DNA from: Saprospiraceae bacterium
GTDB taxonomy: Bacteria > Bacteroidota > Bacteroidia > Chitinophagales > Saprospiraceae
Assembly (NCBI GenBank): GCA_020847915.1
Contig: JADLBE010000111.1
Coordinates: 1-49,437, forward strand
Reading direction: 5' to 3'
Length of the DNA stretch: 49,437 nucleotides
Positions 37,506 to 46,587 of the stretch are shown in pieces. The notes beneath the pieces are model-generated. The model saw nothing but the letters and a program-made list of their open reading frames with translations, was not told the DNA's origin and made no database searches. Within the stretch, counting starts at the first letter, position 1. Every line of letters starts with the position of its first letter. Both the position numbers and the translations under genes were made by a program.

Positions 37506-39077
37506 ATGAAACATACTATGTTCGGATTGTCGATTGTTATTCTGTCATTGGCTTCAAGTTGCAGCCTTTTCAAAACCACTTCGAAAGGCGACTTGCCCAA
37601 TCCGGCGCCGGTAACCAGTGCTGCTTCGAAAACCTATGCCGCATCAACAGGTTCCAATGCTGCTGAAGTAGCGGGTGTGCCTGCCGACCGCAATACATCT
37701 TATGTGGATCAATATATGGAAGCAGCCGTGATGGAAATGCAACGGGGCGGGGTGCCTGCGAGCATTATCCTAGCACAAGGTATTCTTGAAAGCGGCGCCG
37801 GTACCAGCGCGTTGTCGATGGAGGCCAACAACCATTTTGGTGTAAAATGTGGCAGCGACTGGAAAGGTGAAACCTATTACAAAAAAGACGACGACCCCGG
37901 GTTGTCCTGCTTCCGCAAATACAACAGCGTTGCGGAAAGTTATTACGACCATGGCGAGTTTTTGCGCAACCCCAAAAAAGCAAGCATTTACGGCTTCCTT
38001 TTTGAACTTGATCCCACCGATTACAAAGGCTGGGCACGTGGTTTGCAGTCGGCCGGCTATGCTACGGCCAAAGATTACTCGGACAAATTGATCAACCTCA
38101 TCGAACGTTACCGCCTTTACGTTTACGACAAGCCGGGCGCCATATCGAACAACAGCAAACCAACCCAACCGGTACCCGTTACGCCACCTCCAACGACCAA
38201 TCCGACAACCAACCCAAACACCAACCCCAGCAACTATCCCCCAACAACTCCGGTTCAACCCGTCGTTGTTACACCTCCCGCCGACCGTATCGGCCGCGTT
38301 AATGAAGTCAAACTTTTGCTCAGTGCCGAGGGAGAATCCATCAGCAGCATCGCCAAAGCGCTGGGCATGAAACCGGAGGACGTGGTTCGGTACAACGAAA
38401 ACAAATACGCAGTTACACAACGCCTGAGCGCCAACCAGCGCATTTTTATACAATCCAAAAAAAGCGCCTGGAAAGGCCGGGCTACCTACCATTTTGTACA
38501 GGACAATCAGACCATGTTCGAAATATCCCAATTGTACGGCGTAACGCTCGACAAACTGTACGAACGCAACAAAATGTCTCCTGGACAAGAGCCGCTTTCG
38601 GGTGAAAAAATCCGGTTGAAAGGCAGTCCGTTAAGTGGTGAATCCGTTGCCCTGCGCAATGCAGCATCACCCACCAGTGACCAGCCAACAACGACGGAAG
38701 TTCCGACCTACAACACCGTACCACCACCGGCAAGTTCGGAACCTGAAGAATTTTTGTTTGAAGAAGAAGCTGTTCCCGTGGCCGAACAACCCAAATCTGC
38801 CCCTGCCCGTCCGGCTACCACCGATGTGCCCTACCCCAATGATCCGGTACCGGCATCGGCTACCACCACCACGAAGCCGGCAACAGACACCGCCACCACA
38901 AAACCCCAGCCTGCGCCACAAAAACCTGCTGACGGCACCCTTTACCACGACGTAGCGAAAGGTGATACGTTGTTCAGCATCGCCCGGAAATACAACACCA
39001 CGGTGACCAACATCAAAAAATGGAACAACATGCCCGATGATACGGTGAAGGTTGGTCAGAAACTGCGGGTCAAGTAA
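37506..39077 (+). CDS. lipoprotein glucosaminidase with LysM domains
   Basis: lipobox LASSCSLF; YVDQYMEAAVMEMQRGGVPASIILAQGILESGAGTSALSMEANNHFGVKCG; LysM YHDVAKGDTLFSIARKYNTTVTNIKKWNNM. Confidence 0.93.
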   Translation: MKHTMFGLSIVILSLASSCSLFKTTSKGDLPNPAPVTSAASKTYAASTGSNAAEVAGVPADRNTSYVDQYMEAAVMEMQRGGVPASIILAQGILESGAGTSALSMEANNHFGVKCGSDWKGETYYKKDDDPGLSCFRKYNSVAESYYDHGEFLRNPKKASIYGFLFELDPTDYKGWARGLQSAGYATAKDYSDKLINLIERYRLYVYDKPGAISNNSKPTQPVPVTPPPTTNPTTNPNTNPSNYPPTTPVQPVVVTPPADRIGRVNEVKLLLSAEGESISSIAKALGMKPEDVVRYNENKYAVTQRLSANQRIFIQSKKSAWKGRATYHFVQDNQTMFEISQLYGVTLDKLYERNKMSPGQEPLSGEKIRLKGSPLSGESVALRNAASPTSDQPTTTEVPTYNTVPPPASSEPEEFLFEEEAVPVAEQPKSAPARPATTDVPYPNDPVPASATTTTKPATDTATTKPQPAPQKPADGTLYHDVAKGDTLFSIARKYNTTVTNIKKWNNMPDDTVKVGQKLRVK

Positions 39078-39113
39078 AGGTATTACCTTGGCCCCGGAAA
39101 ACGACACTACACC

Positions 39114-39602
39114 ATGAACACCACACCCGAACAGGATGCCGACATCAAACGCCTCGACAATCTTGCCGCATGGCTCGACGACCGCTTCCGCATTCCGGGA
39201 ACCAACATGCGGTTTGGGCTCGACGCCCTGGCCGGCCTGGTGCCTTACGCCGGTGATGTGAGCAGCTTTGTTGTTTCAGGCATACTTTTCCATACCATGT
39301 GGCGCAAGGGCGCCGGCGTAATGCTGATGCTGCGTATGATGGGCAACCTCGTACTCGACGCCATCGTGGGTGTGGTGCCGCTGATTGGCGACTTGTTTGA
39401 TTTCGGTTTCAAAGCCAACCGCCGAAACGTCAATTTGCTGAAAGCCTATTACGCCGACAACAATCCAAAACCCAGCGCAAAAATGTCGCTCTTTGTATTG
39501 GGGCTGCTTTTTCTGGCCATGTTCATAGCCCTGCTCTGGGCGTTGTGGACGGTTTCGGCTTACCTTTTTACTGCCCTATGGAACCTGATAGCCAGTTCCT
39601 GA
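39114..39602 (+). CDS. DUF4112 domain membrane protein
   Basis: LDNLAAWLDDRFRIPGTNMRFGLDALAGLVPYAGDV ... LDAIVGVVPLIGDLFDFGFKANRRNVNLL. Confidence 0.88.
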   Translation: MNTTPEQDADIKRLDNLAAWLDDRFRIPGTNMRFGLDALAGLVPYAGDVSSFVVSGILFHTMWRKGAGVMLMLRMMGNLVLDAIVGVVPLIGDLFDFGFKANRRNVNLLKAYYADNNPKPSAKMSLFVLGLLFLAMFIALLWALWTVSAYLFTALWNLIASS

Positions 39603-39627
39603 TGTCCATCTTTTTTAAAAACAAACC

Positions 39628-40773
39628 ATGCGCCGGTTGCTCTTTTTCCTTTTGTTGTTGCTGAATACAAGTCTTTTCGCCCAAATTCCACTCAGCGACA
39701 GCGCCACCATCAGTCTGGTCACGGTGGCTCCTGGCACCGAGTTGTACAGCATTTACGGGCACAGTGCCCTGCGCGTGCGCGACCGTGCCCAAAACCTCGA
39801 CCGGTGCTTCAATTACGGCACTTTTGATTTCGATCAGCCCGGATTTATCGTAAAATTCATGCGGGGCAAACTGCTGTACTACGTGAATCCGGAACCCGGC
39901 CGCGCCTTCGAACGCGGCAACCTCGCCGATCACCGAAGCATGGTGGAACAGGAACTCAACCTCACTTTCGACCAACGACAGGAACTTTACCGCCTGCTGC
40001 GGGAAAACGTACGTGAGGAAAACAAGTATTACAAATACGATTTTTTCTACGACAACTGTGCCACACGCATCCGCGACATCGTTAAAAAACCGTACGGCGA
40101 CAAACTTACCTACAGTTCCAACGGTTCAGACAGTAAAACAACCATGCGGCAACTGCTGGATCCGTTTCAGCGCAATTACCCCTGGACGGATTTTGGCATC
40201 GACATCATACTCGGCATGCCTGCCGACCGGATAGCTTCGCCCGAGGACCACATGTTTTTGCCCGAAGGCATGATGAAGGTTTTTAATCAAACCAAAACGC
40301 CCGACGGGAAACCACTGGTTTCATCGGTCAGAAACATTCCCGATCCGCCACCGGGAGAGGTTATTATGCCTTACAACAGGTTTACCAAACCCATGTTTAT
40401 CAGCTTGCTGGTTTTCGCCCTGGGTTTGTTCACCATGCGGTACCCCAAAGCCGAACGTTGGTTCAACGGCGTTTTTTACTTCGTATTGGGCGTTGCCGGT
40501 TTGATCATTTTTTTCCTGTGGTTCCTCACCGACCACCAGGCCACCAAAAACAACCTCAACATCTTTTGGGCCCTGCCCGCCAACCTGTTTTACTTTTGGA
40601 GAAACCCGCGCGCAGCAAACATGCTCCTCTACCAACGCATTACCGGGGGACTGGCCGTGCTCGTGCTTTTGCTTTGGCCTTTCGGTATTCAGGAATTTCC
40701 ATTGCCGGCACTGCCGTTGGTGGCTCTTATCGCAATCAAGGGCCTCAAAACAAGTTTAAAGTTTAAAGTTTAA
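39628..40773 (+). CDS. DUF4105 domain protein (Lnb N-terminal-like periplasmic), multi-TM C-term
   Basis: LVTVAPGTELYSIYGHSALRVRD...FNYGTFDFDQPGFIVKFMRGKLLYYV; last codons LKFKV* encoded by TTTAAAG repeat. Confidence 0.88.
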   Translation: MRRLLFFLLLLLNTSLFAQIPLSDSATISLVTVAPGTELYSIYGHSALRVRDRAQNLDRCFNYGTFDFDQPGFIVKFMRGKLLYYVNPEPGRAFERGNLADHRSMVEQELNLTFDQRQELYRLLRENVREENKYYKYDFFYDNCATRIRDIVKKPYGDKLTYSSNGSDSKTTMRQLLDPFQRNYPWTDFGIDIILGMPADRIASPEDHMFLPEGMMKVFNQTKTPDGKPLVSSVRNIPDPPPGEVIMPYNRFTKPMFISLLVFALGLFTMRYPKAERWFNGVFYFVLGVAGLIIFFLWFLTDHQATKNNLNIFWALPANLFYFWRNPRAANMLLYQRITGGLAVLVLLLWPFGIQEFPLPALPLVALIAIKGLKTSLKFKV

Positions 40774-40856
40774 AGTAGGCAACAGCTTGGCTTATGAAGT
40801 TCACCTTGAACTCAGCCCCCCTTTAAACTTTAAACTTTAAACTTTAAACTTTAAAC
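40754..40856. repeat. Palindrome (GTTTAAA)x3 / (TTTAAAC)x5 between convergent genes
   Basis: left units 40754-40774, right units 40822-40856; both flanking CDSs end inside the repeat. Confidence 0.95.
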
Positions 40857-41740
40857 TCCCAGATTGCCATTGTTCGGTCGTCGCTGCAGGAGATCAGCCC
40901 TTCTTCCATCCACAGCAGTTTGTTCACCGAATTGACGTGTCCTCCGTAACGGATCGTATCGATCACTTTTAAGAGTTCGACGGTTTGGGCGTCCCATATT
41001 TTGATGGTACGATCGCGGCTGGCGGTGGCCAGGTAATGCCCGTCCGGTGAAAACACGAGGTGGTTCAGGGTGAACCTGTGCGCCGGCCAGGCATTGATGG
41101 GGGTATTTGATTCCAGGTTCCAGAGGCGCAGCATGGCATCGCGGCCGCCGCTGAAAAGTTGTTTACCACCTGGTTTGTACAGCAGGCAAAACACCGATGG
41201 GTCGTGGGCATTTTTCAAAACTGTTTTGATGGCAAAAGTATTGGCGTCGAGCAAATAAATGTTGCCGTCGCTGGCGCCGATGGCAAGTTCGTTAAGTTCG
41301 GGACTGTACGTCAGGCAGCGCAGGGATTTGTTGCTGAGGTGGAGACTTTCCAAAGCCCGGCCGGTGAGGACATCCCAGCGGGAGAGTATGCCGTCGCCAC
41401 CAACGGAAAAGACATGGTTTCCCACCTGTTGAAGGTCGTACACGCCTTTTTGATGGTGCTGGATGTTGCGGGTTAGTTCCGGATGGCTGAGGTTGATCCA
41501 ATGTACACCACCGTTCATGTTGCCGGCTACAACGGTGTTGTGTTCGGGCAAAGCGAGCAGGGAAAAAACCTGGGCTTCGACTGACGCGAGCAATCGGCCT
41601 GTTTCCGGATCCTGCTGGTCCCAGGCTACTACCCAGCCATCACCGCCGGCCGATAGCCATTGGTGCGGTTGTAATCCGGCACACAACGCATAAATCGCTG
41701 CGTTGTGGCCGGTACAGGTATGTTTCTTTGTTATTTGCAA
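40844..41740 (-). CDS. WD40 beta-propeller protein
   Basis: repeats GHNAAIYALCAGLQPHQWLSAGGDGWVVAWD, FSPDGHYLATASRDRTIKIWDAQT, SCSDDRTMAIWEFKV*; TTG start at 41740 inferred (ORF-track start overlaps serA). Confidence 0.85.
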   Translation of the reverse strand: MQITKKHTCTGHNAAIYALCAGLQPHQWLSAGGDGWVVAWDQQDPETGRLLASVEAQVFSLLALPEHNTVVAGNMNGGVHWINLSHPELTRNIQHHQKGVYDLQQVGNHVFSVGGDGILSRWDVLTGRALESLHLSNKSLRCLTYSPELNELAIGASDGNIYLLDANTFAIKTVLKNAHDPSVFCLLYKPGGKQLFSGGRDAMLRLWNLESNTPINAWPAHRFTLNHLVFSPDGHYLATASRDRTIKIWDAQTVELLKVIDTIRYGGHVNSVNKLLWMEEGLISCSDDRTMAIWEFKV

Positions 41741-41744
41741 GATC

Positions 41745-42698
41745 TTATTTATCGTCGCCGAAAAAGGCCAAGATTTTATCGGCCAGTTCCATACCGATGT
41801 AACCCTGTGCTTCGAGGGTACTTGCACCGATGTGGGGCGATACGGAAACGAGCGGATGTTTGAGCAGACTTTCGCGGGGACTGGGTTCGTTTTCGAATAC
41901 ATCCAAACCGACACCGCCTACTTTTCCGCTGTCGAGGGCAGCTAGCAGGGCTTCTTCATCGATGGAGCCACCGCGGGCAGTATTGATGAGCACAACACCA
42001 TCGCGCATTTTTGCGATTTCTTCGGCTGCGAGCAACGGTTTGCCTATGCCTGGAAGGTGCAGGGTAAGCACGTCTGATTCGCGGATGATTTTTTCAAACG
42101 ATTCTGTGCGCACCGTAACATTGAGTTTCAGATCGGGAAACTGGTGCAGTTGGATGCTGATTTCAGCTTCCTGTACGAAGGGGTCGTGGGCGCGAACGTT
42201 CATACCCAAACCAAGCGCAATTTTGGCAACTTCCTGACCGATGCGGCCGAAACCGAGGATGCCCATGGTTTTGCCACGCAGTTGCGTACCCGTTTCGTAA
42301 TTTTTCTTAAGACGTTTGAAATCACCGCCGGCCATTTCACGGTTGCTGCGCTGCAGCATGCGCGAAAGGGCGAACATGTGTGCAACCGCCAGTTCGGCAA
42401 CGGCACGCGACGAAGCTTTGGGCGTATTGAATACCGCAATGCCTTTGCTTTCGGCGTATTCCACGTCGATGTTGTCGAGTCCGACACCACCACGTGCGAT
42501 GATTTTCAGGTTTTTGCCCGCATCAATGACTTCACGGGTTACTTTGGTGGCACTACGCACAATGAGTACGTCGAAATCGCCAATGCGTGAGGGCAAGGCC
42601 TCCTGCGGAATCTTATCTTCTTCTACAAGGTAATCTGCCTCTTCAAGGAGTAGTTTGCCGTCGGGATGTATCCCGTCGTTTGCCAAAATTCTGATCAT
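41745..42698 (-). CDS. serA: D-3-phosphoglycerate dehydrogenase-like 2-hydroxyacid dehydrogenase
   Basis: ARGGVGLDNIDVEYAESKGIAVFNTP, MGILGFGRIGQEVAKIALGLGMNV, INTARGGSIDEEALLAAL, VSPHIGASTLEAQ. Confidence 0.9.
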   Translation of the reverse strand: MIRILANDGIHPDGKLLLEEADYLVEEDKIPQEALPSRIGDFDVLIVRSATKVTREVIDAGKNLKIIARGGVGLDNIDVEYAESKGIAVFNTPKASSRAVAELAVAHMFALSRMLQRSNREMAGGDFKRLKKNYETGTQLRGKTMGILGFGRIGQEVAKIALGLGMNVRAHDPFVQEAEISIQLHQFPDLKLNVTVRTESFEKIIRESDVLTLHLPGIGKPLLAAEEIAKMRDGVVLINTARGGSIDEEALLAALDSGKVGGVGLDVFENEPSPRESLLKHPLVSVSPHIGASTLEAQGYIGMELADKILAFFGDDK

Positions 42699-42812
42699 GT
42701 CGTAATGAGTGGATTTAGCGCTGATGCGTTCAATTTGTTTTCACGTGCGGGACCGCAAAGGTAGTTCTTTGAACATGGAAAAAAGGCACTTCCTGTGTTT
42801 TCAGCGAAATCC

Positions 42813-44999
42813 TCATCGAATACCGCGACGGGCAAGTTTTTGCCTGCAATCTTCCATCGCATTTTGAACAAACGTTTTTGGATTCTGGTTCAGATTAACG
42901 GCCGACTGCAGGATGTCAAGGTCATCCGCCTGTTCGGGCAACAACTGTTGCATGATTTGTAAATTGTACAAAGCCTGGTTCCAGGCGCCGGCCTCATAAA
43001 AAGTCTCGTACATCCGCTGACGTATGCTGAACTGGGAAATCATGGTTTTCAGGGTACTTTGGCTGCGCAACAACAACGTGCGTTTCCATTCGGTGATGTG
43101 TGCCTGATCTACGCGGATGCGGTTGGGTTTGATGCGCAATTCGACGATGTGGTTCAGGCTGTCGTAGGCTTTCAAACTGTCGAGGGAAAGGTAATAATGG
43201 TGCAAAGCCAGGGCGTATTCATCTTTAAAAAAAAGCGAATCGCCCAAAAAGAGGTTTTCCTGAACAATGGAATGGTGCAGTTGCTGAAACCGGCGGGTAA
43301 TGCCGAGTTCGCGTTCCGGATCGGCTGGTGGAATACCCTGACTCAACACCCATGATTTGAACGGATTGGAGGCCAGCTCCTCCAGGGCCGGGACGGCGGC
43401 GTTGTAAAGTTCGTCGGCGGCATTGCGCGAAGCCTGGCGCATGTCGCTGTGGAGGGTATGTACCCAGTTCCAACCGAACCAGACGGCAAATATCAGGGTT
43501 AAAATAAGCGATGCGACCGACCACACCGCCACCCGCCGTGCCAGCCTGCGCCGTTCGGAAAGGTCACGAATTTGGGCTTCGGTAGCTTCGCGGCGTTTGG
43601 CTTCCTCGAGCAGGCGCTGTTCCAGTTCCGCCTTTTCCCTGTCTGCCTGCTCCATGTTGCGCCTGGTATCGCGCGAAGTGATGATGGCAGGCAACAACGT
43701 ATCGTGGCTGATTTCGTAGTAATAATCGTCTAGCCTGAGTTCTTTGCGCAGCAGGCGTGTCTCTACCAGTGTATCCAGAAAATCATGGTTGACGCTCCAG
43801 GTGTTGGTCAGGAAATCATCCACCATACTGCACCGGCGTCCAACGGGTGTAACCAAACTTTCCTCAATGAGGCAACGGGCCGTACGGATAAACATGGCCG
43901 GATCATCGATCCGACGACCGGTGCGACGCGCGTAGGTTTCCGGCAAATTTTGCAGTTGTTTCTGGTAAAAATCGCGGATTTCCCGGTCGAGTCCGGCATG
44001 CCCGTCGTAATAAGTACTGCCCACCAAAAAACCTGCCGGCTGGTTCTCAGCGATGATTTTTTCCTCAATGTGCTGACAGAGGATTTGCAGGTTGAACGCT
44101 TCAATTTCATCGCGTTGCCGGAGCGTCGGAAGTGCTTCCCCGGCTGTTTGCACGTCCCTGTCGCTGCGTCCGGCCAAAAAATCGAGTATTTCCGCCATGG
44201 ATTCCGGATGGTAACCAAACGTCGGACTGGCCCATGCACCCGCCGCAGCGGCCGGCGCCTCAATGGCCGCCTGAGCCTGTCTGCGGTTGAGCGGCTGAAG
44301 CTGGTATCTGTTTCGGAGGATGTTGGGTATAAGCGGGCTGATGTCGTCGAGCAGGTGCAAAAAATCGGAACGGATGGAAATGACCACCCGCAGCTCGGGT
44401 TGTTTTTCCCACCATTGCATGAGCTCTGAAGTGAGGCCTGCTTCACCAGACTGGAACCGTTGCAAAAGGTCATAACGCACAGCTTCGGGCATGGCTTCGT
44501 TGGCCAAATCGGCCAGGTCTGCCAGAAATTGTTTCCTGCTGCTATCGCTGTGGGCCAGGGTGAACACCTCTTCAAACTGGTCGAGCAGCAGCACCGGTGT
44601 GGCGGGCATACCGTCGAGATCGAAATCGAGTCGTTTTATGTTTTCCCAAAGCGTGGGATTCATGGTGTGCGCGGCATCGCGGCTGTCTGTTTGTCCTACA
44701 AACGGGTGTTTGCCCAGCACCGTGCGCACATGGTCGTTGAGGGGTATTGTCGTATTGTCGAGGCGCAAAAACAAAGGTGCGAAGCCCTGTTTTTCAAGTT
44801 CGGGCGCCACGCCTGCCTGGAGCAGGGAAGTTTTGCCAATGCCCGATTTGGCAAACATAACCACCAGTCTTTCCCGTACGATGAGGTTGGCCAGCCTTTG
44901 GATGTCCTCCATACGGCCGTAAAACACGCCGCTTTGGCTGCGCTCAAAGGGTTTCAGGCCCGGATAACGACGCGGAAGCTGCTCGGCGTTGTTGCTCAT
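42813..44999 (-). CDS. nSTAND-type P-loop NTPase with TM and C-terminal helical/TPR-like region
   Basis: YPGLKPFERSQSGVFYGRMEDIQRLANLIVRERLVVMFAKSGIGKTSLLQAG (Walker A), TPVLLLDQFEEVFTL (Walker B), VVISIRSDFLHLLDDISPLIPNILRNRYQLQPLNRRQAQAAIEAP; TM VAVWSVASLILTLIFAVWFGW. Confidence 0.9.
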   Translation of the reverse strand: MSNNAEQLPRRYPGLKPFERSQSGVFYGRMEDIQRLANLIVRERLVVMFAKSGIGKTSLLQAGVAPELEKQGFAPLFLRLDNTTIPLNDHVRTVLGKHPFVGQTDSRDAAHTMNPTLWENIKRLDFDLDGMPATPVLLLDQFEEVFTLAHSDSSRKQFLADLADLANEAMPEAVRYDLLQRFQSGEAGLTSELMQWWEKQPELRVVISIRSDFLHLLDDISPLIPNILRNRYQLQPLNRRQAQAAIEAPAAAAGAWASPTFGYHPESMAEILDFLAGRSDRDVQTAGEALPTLRQRDEIEAFNLQILCQHIEEKIIAENQPAGFLVGSTYYDGHAGLDREIRDFYQKQLQNLPETYARRTGRRIDDPAMFIRTARCLIEESLVTPVGRRCSMVDDFLTNTWSVNHDFLDTLVETRLLRKELRLDDYYYEISHDTLLPAIITSRDTRRNMEQADREKAELEQRLLEEAKRREATEAQIRDLSERRRLARRVAVWSVASLILTLIFAVWFGWNWVHTLHSDMRQASRNAADELYNAAVPALEELASNPFKSWVLSQGIPPADPERELGITRRFQQLHHSIVQENLFLGDSLFFKDEYALALHHYYLSLDSLKAYDSLNHIVELRIKPNRIRVDQAHITEWKRTLLLRSQSTLKTMISQFSIRQRMYETFYEAGAWNQALYNLQIMQQLLPEQADDLDILQSAVNLNQNPKTFVQNAMEDCRQKLARRGIR

Positions 45000-45049
45000 G
45001 TTGGGTAAAAAGTGTGTTTAATTGGCTTCAACTGGTTGACAAGGTAAGG

Positions 45050-46414
45050 TTAGCCCAGTGTTTCCACGTATTTTTTCAACGTTTCAGCAATGTCGGAAAG
45101 GTGCATGTCTTCCTGTCCGTTGCCAAATACCGGTTGGTTTTTGGTGGGCCGTGTGGTTTTCAACATGCCCAGGGGTGTACCGTCGAGGCTCATGGTTTTG
45201 AGCACGATGGGCATCACCAGGAAACGTGCGCGCGGGTTGTTGCGCGTGGCCAGGTCGTCGAGCAGGGCAAGTGCCGGATTGGCGTCGTCGAAAAAGTCGG
45301 CCGAAATGAGTGGCAAAACCACCTGGCATTGTTCCATTTTTTCCCTGATCCAGACCCCGACATCACCGGCACCGACGGCCTCGCGCAGGGTGTGTACGCG
45401 GAGTTTGAGGGGTTTGAGGTGTTTGATGAGCTGCTGACAGGCCTGGTCGTCGGTGCTTTCGTTGTGCAGGATAAGCACGTCGGCAAGGGCTGAACCGGAG
45501 TCGCTCACAGCATGCCCTTCGATGTTGTGAAAATGTCCGGTAAGGTTGGATACAAACGTTTCGATGTCAACTTTGGGAAATTCCATGCGGAATTCGCCCT
45601 GAAAAAACACCTTCGCGTGTGGCCCTGCATCGGGTTCGCCTTTCAACGGGTAAGCGAAAGGTTGGATGTTGTTGCGGCTGCTTTTAAACAACGCGTCGAA
45701 AAGCAGGCGCATGCTCCAGTCCTCAAAATCAAAACCCATAAACAGGTAAAAGCGCGGCATGTTGAAAGCCGCAAGCAGACTGTCCGGCAACCTTTCGTGT
45801 TGTGCGCCGGTAATTTTATTCACATAGCCAAGCTGGTCGCCGTAGGTAAGCACCAGCGATTCGGGTTTTTTGTAAAAACCAAAAAGGTTGTACACGAGCG
45901 GCGGTGCATCGTCGCCGAAAGTGTAAAGCGGGTCGGGACTGCTTTTGCGGAAATTGTAAAAATCAAACTGGTAATCGCGCACCGACTGAGCGTAGTAACG
46001 GGCGAAAAAGTCGTCGGGCGACGTGTTGATGATGATTTTAAATGGCAGGTCTGCCAATTGCTCGAGCATGGGGTGCAGCTCGGCTTCCCGCTCTGCTTTT
46101 TGGTAAAACTCCTGAACGGCCGCGATGATCATGGTGTCGGACAGGATGTTGCGCATGCGAAGGGTGCTGCACACCTGGGTAAGCGAGTCTTCTTCCGAAG
46201 GGGTAAGGGATAAGTTGTGTACCTGTACCAGGTGTCGGGCGCACATTTCGGTAAGTGGCTTGTAGGAGCCGTCAGGTTGCCGGGCGGCGATGGCGGCGGG
46301 ACCCAGAAAAAGCACACAACTGCCGTCTCGGATTTGTCGGGCAATGTTCTGGTACAAAACGGCCGGTAGTTCGGCAGACGTACCGGCGTCAGGACGGATA
46401 TCGGTTTGCGGCAT
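45050..46414 (-). CDS. SIR2-like + C-terminal TIR-like domain protein
   Basis: IARQIRDGSCVLFLGPAAIA, LPFKIIINTSPDDFFARYYA, PLVYNLFGFYKKPESLVLTYGDQLGYV, MPRFYLFMGFDFEDWSMRLLFDAL (SIR2-like); ADVLILHNESTDDQACQQLIKHLKPLK...WIREKMEQCQVVLPLISADFFDD (TIR-like). Confidence 0.8.
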   Translation of the reverse strand: MPQTDIRPDAGTSAELPAVLYQNIARQIRDGSCVLFLGPAAIAARQPDGSYKPLTEMCARHLVQVHNLSLTPSEEDSLTQVCSTLRMRNILSDTMIIAAVQEFYQKAEREAELHPMLEQLADLPFKIIINTSPDDFFARYYAQSVRDYQFDFYNFRKSSPDPLYTFGDDAPPLVYNLFGFYKKPESLVLTYGDQLGYVNKITGAQHERLPDSLLAAFNMPRFYLFMGFDFEDWSMRLLFDALFKSSRNNIQPFAYPLKGEPDAGPHAKVFFQGEFRMEFPKVDIETFVSNLTGHFHNIEGHAVSDSGSALADVLILHNESTDDQACQQLIKHLKPLKLRVHTLREAVGAGDVGVWIREKMEQCQVVLPLISADFFDDANPALALLDDLATRNNPRARFLVMPIVLKTMSLDGTPLGMLKTTRPTKNQPVFGNGQEDMHLSDIAETLKKYVETLG

Positions 46415-46421
46415 GATTATA

Positions 46422-46468
46422 AGTTCGAAGTCCGAAGTCCGAAGTCTTCGGACTTCGAACTCTGAACT
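46422..46468. repeat. Heptamer hairpin (GAAGTCC)n / (GGACTTC)n in leader of SIR2-TIR gene
   Basis: agttcgaagtccgaagtccgaagt-cttcggacttcgaactctgaact. Confidence 0.9.
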
Positions 46469-46587
46469 GATAAAGGTACAAATTATACCTTACAAAATAC
46501 GTACCGCTTTGCATGGGTGTTGCTTGCGGGGTGGAGCGTTATCTGGCTGACGCTTCTAATGAACCTCTCGGCTGATTGGTTATTGCG

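Noticed and set aside
2316-46468. Heptamers as designed all-frame stop cassettes (a 7-nt unit hits all frames in 21 nt)
   Set aside because: TTTAAAG and GAAATTT contain stops, but AGCAGGC, ACAGTCG and GAAGTCC do not on either strand, so it is not a general explanation.
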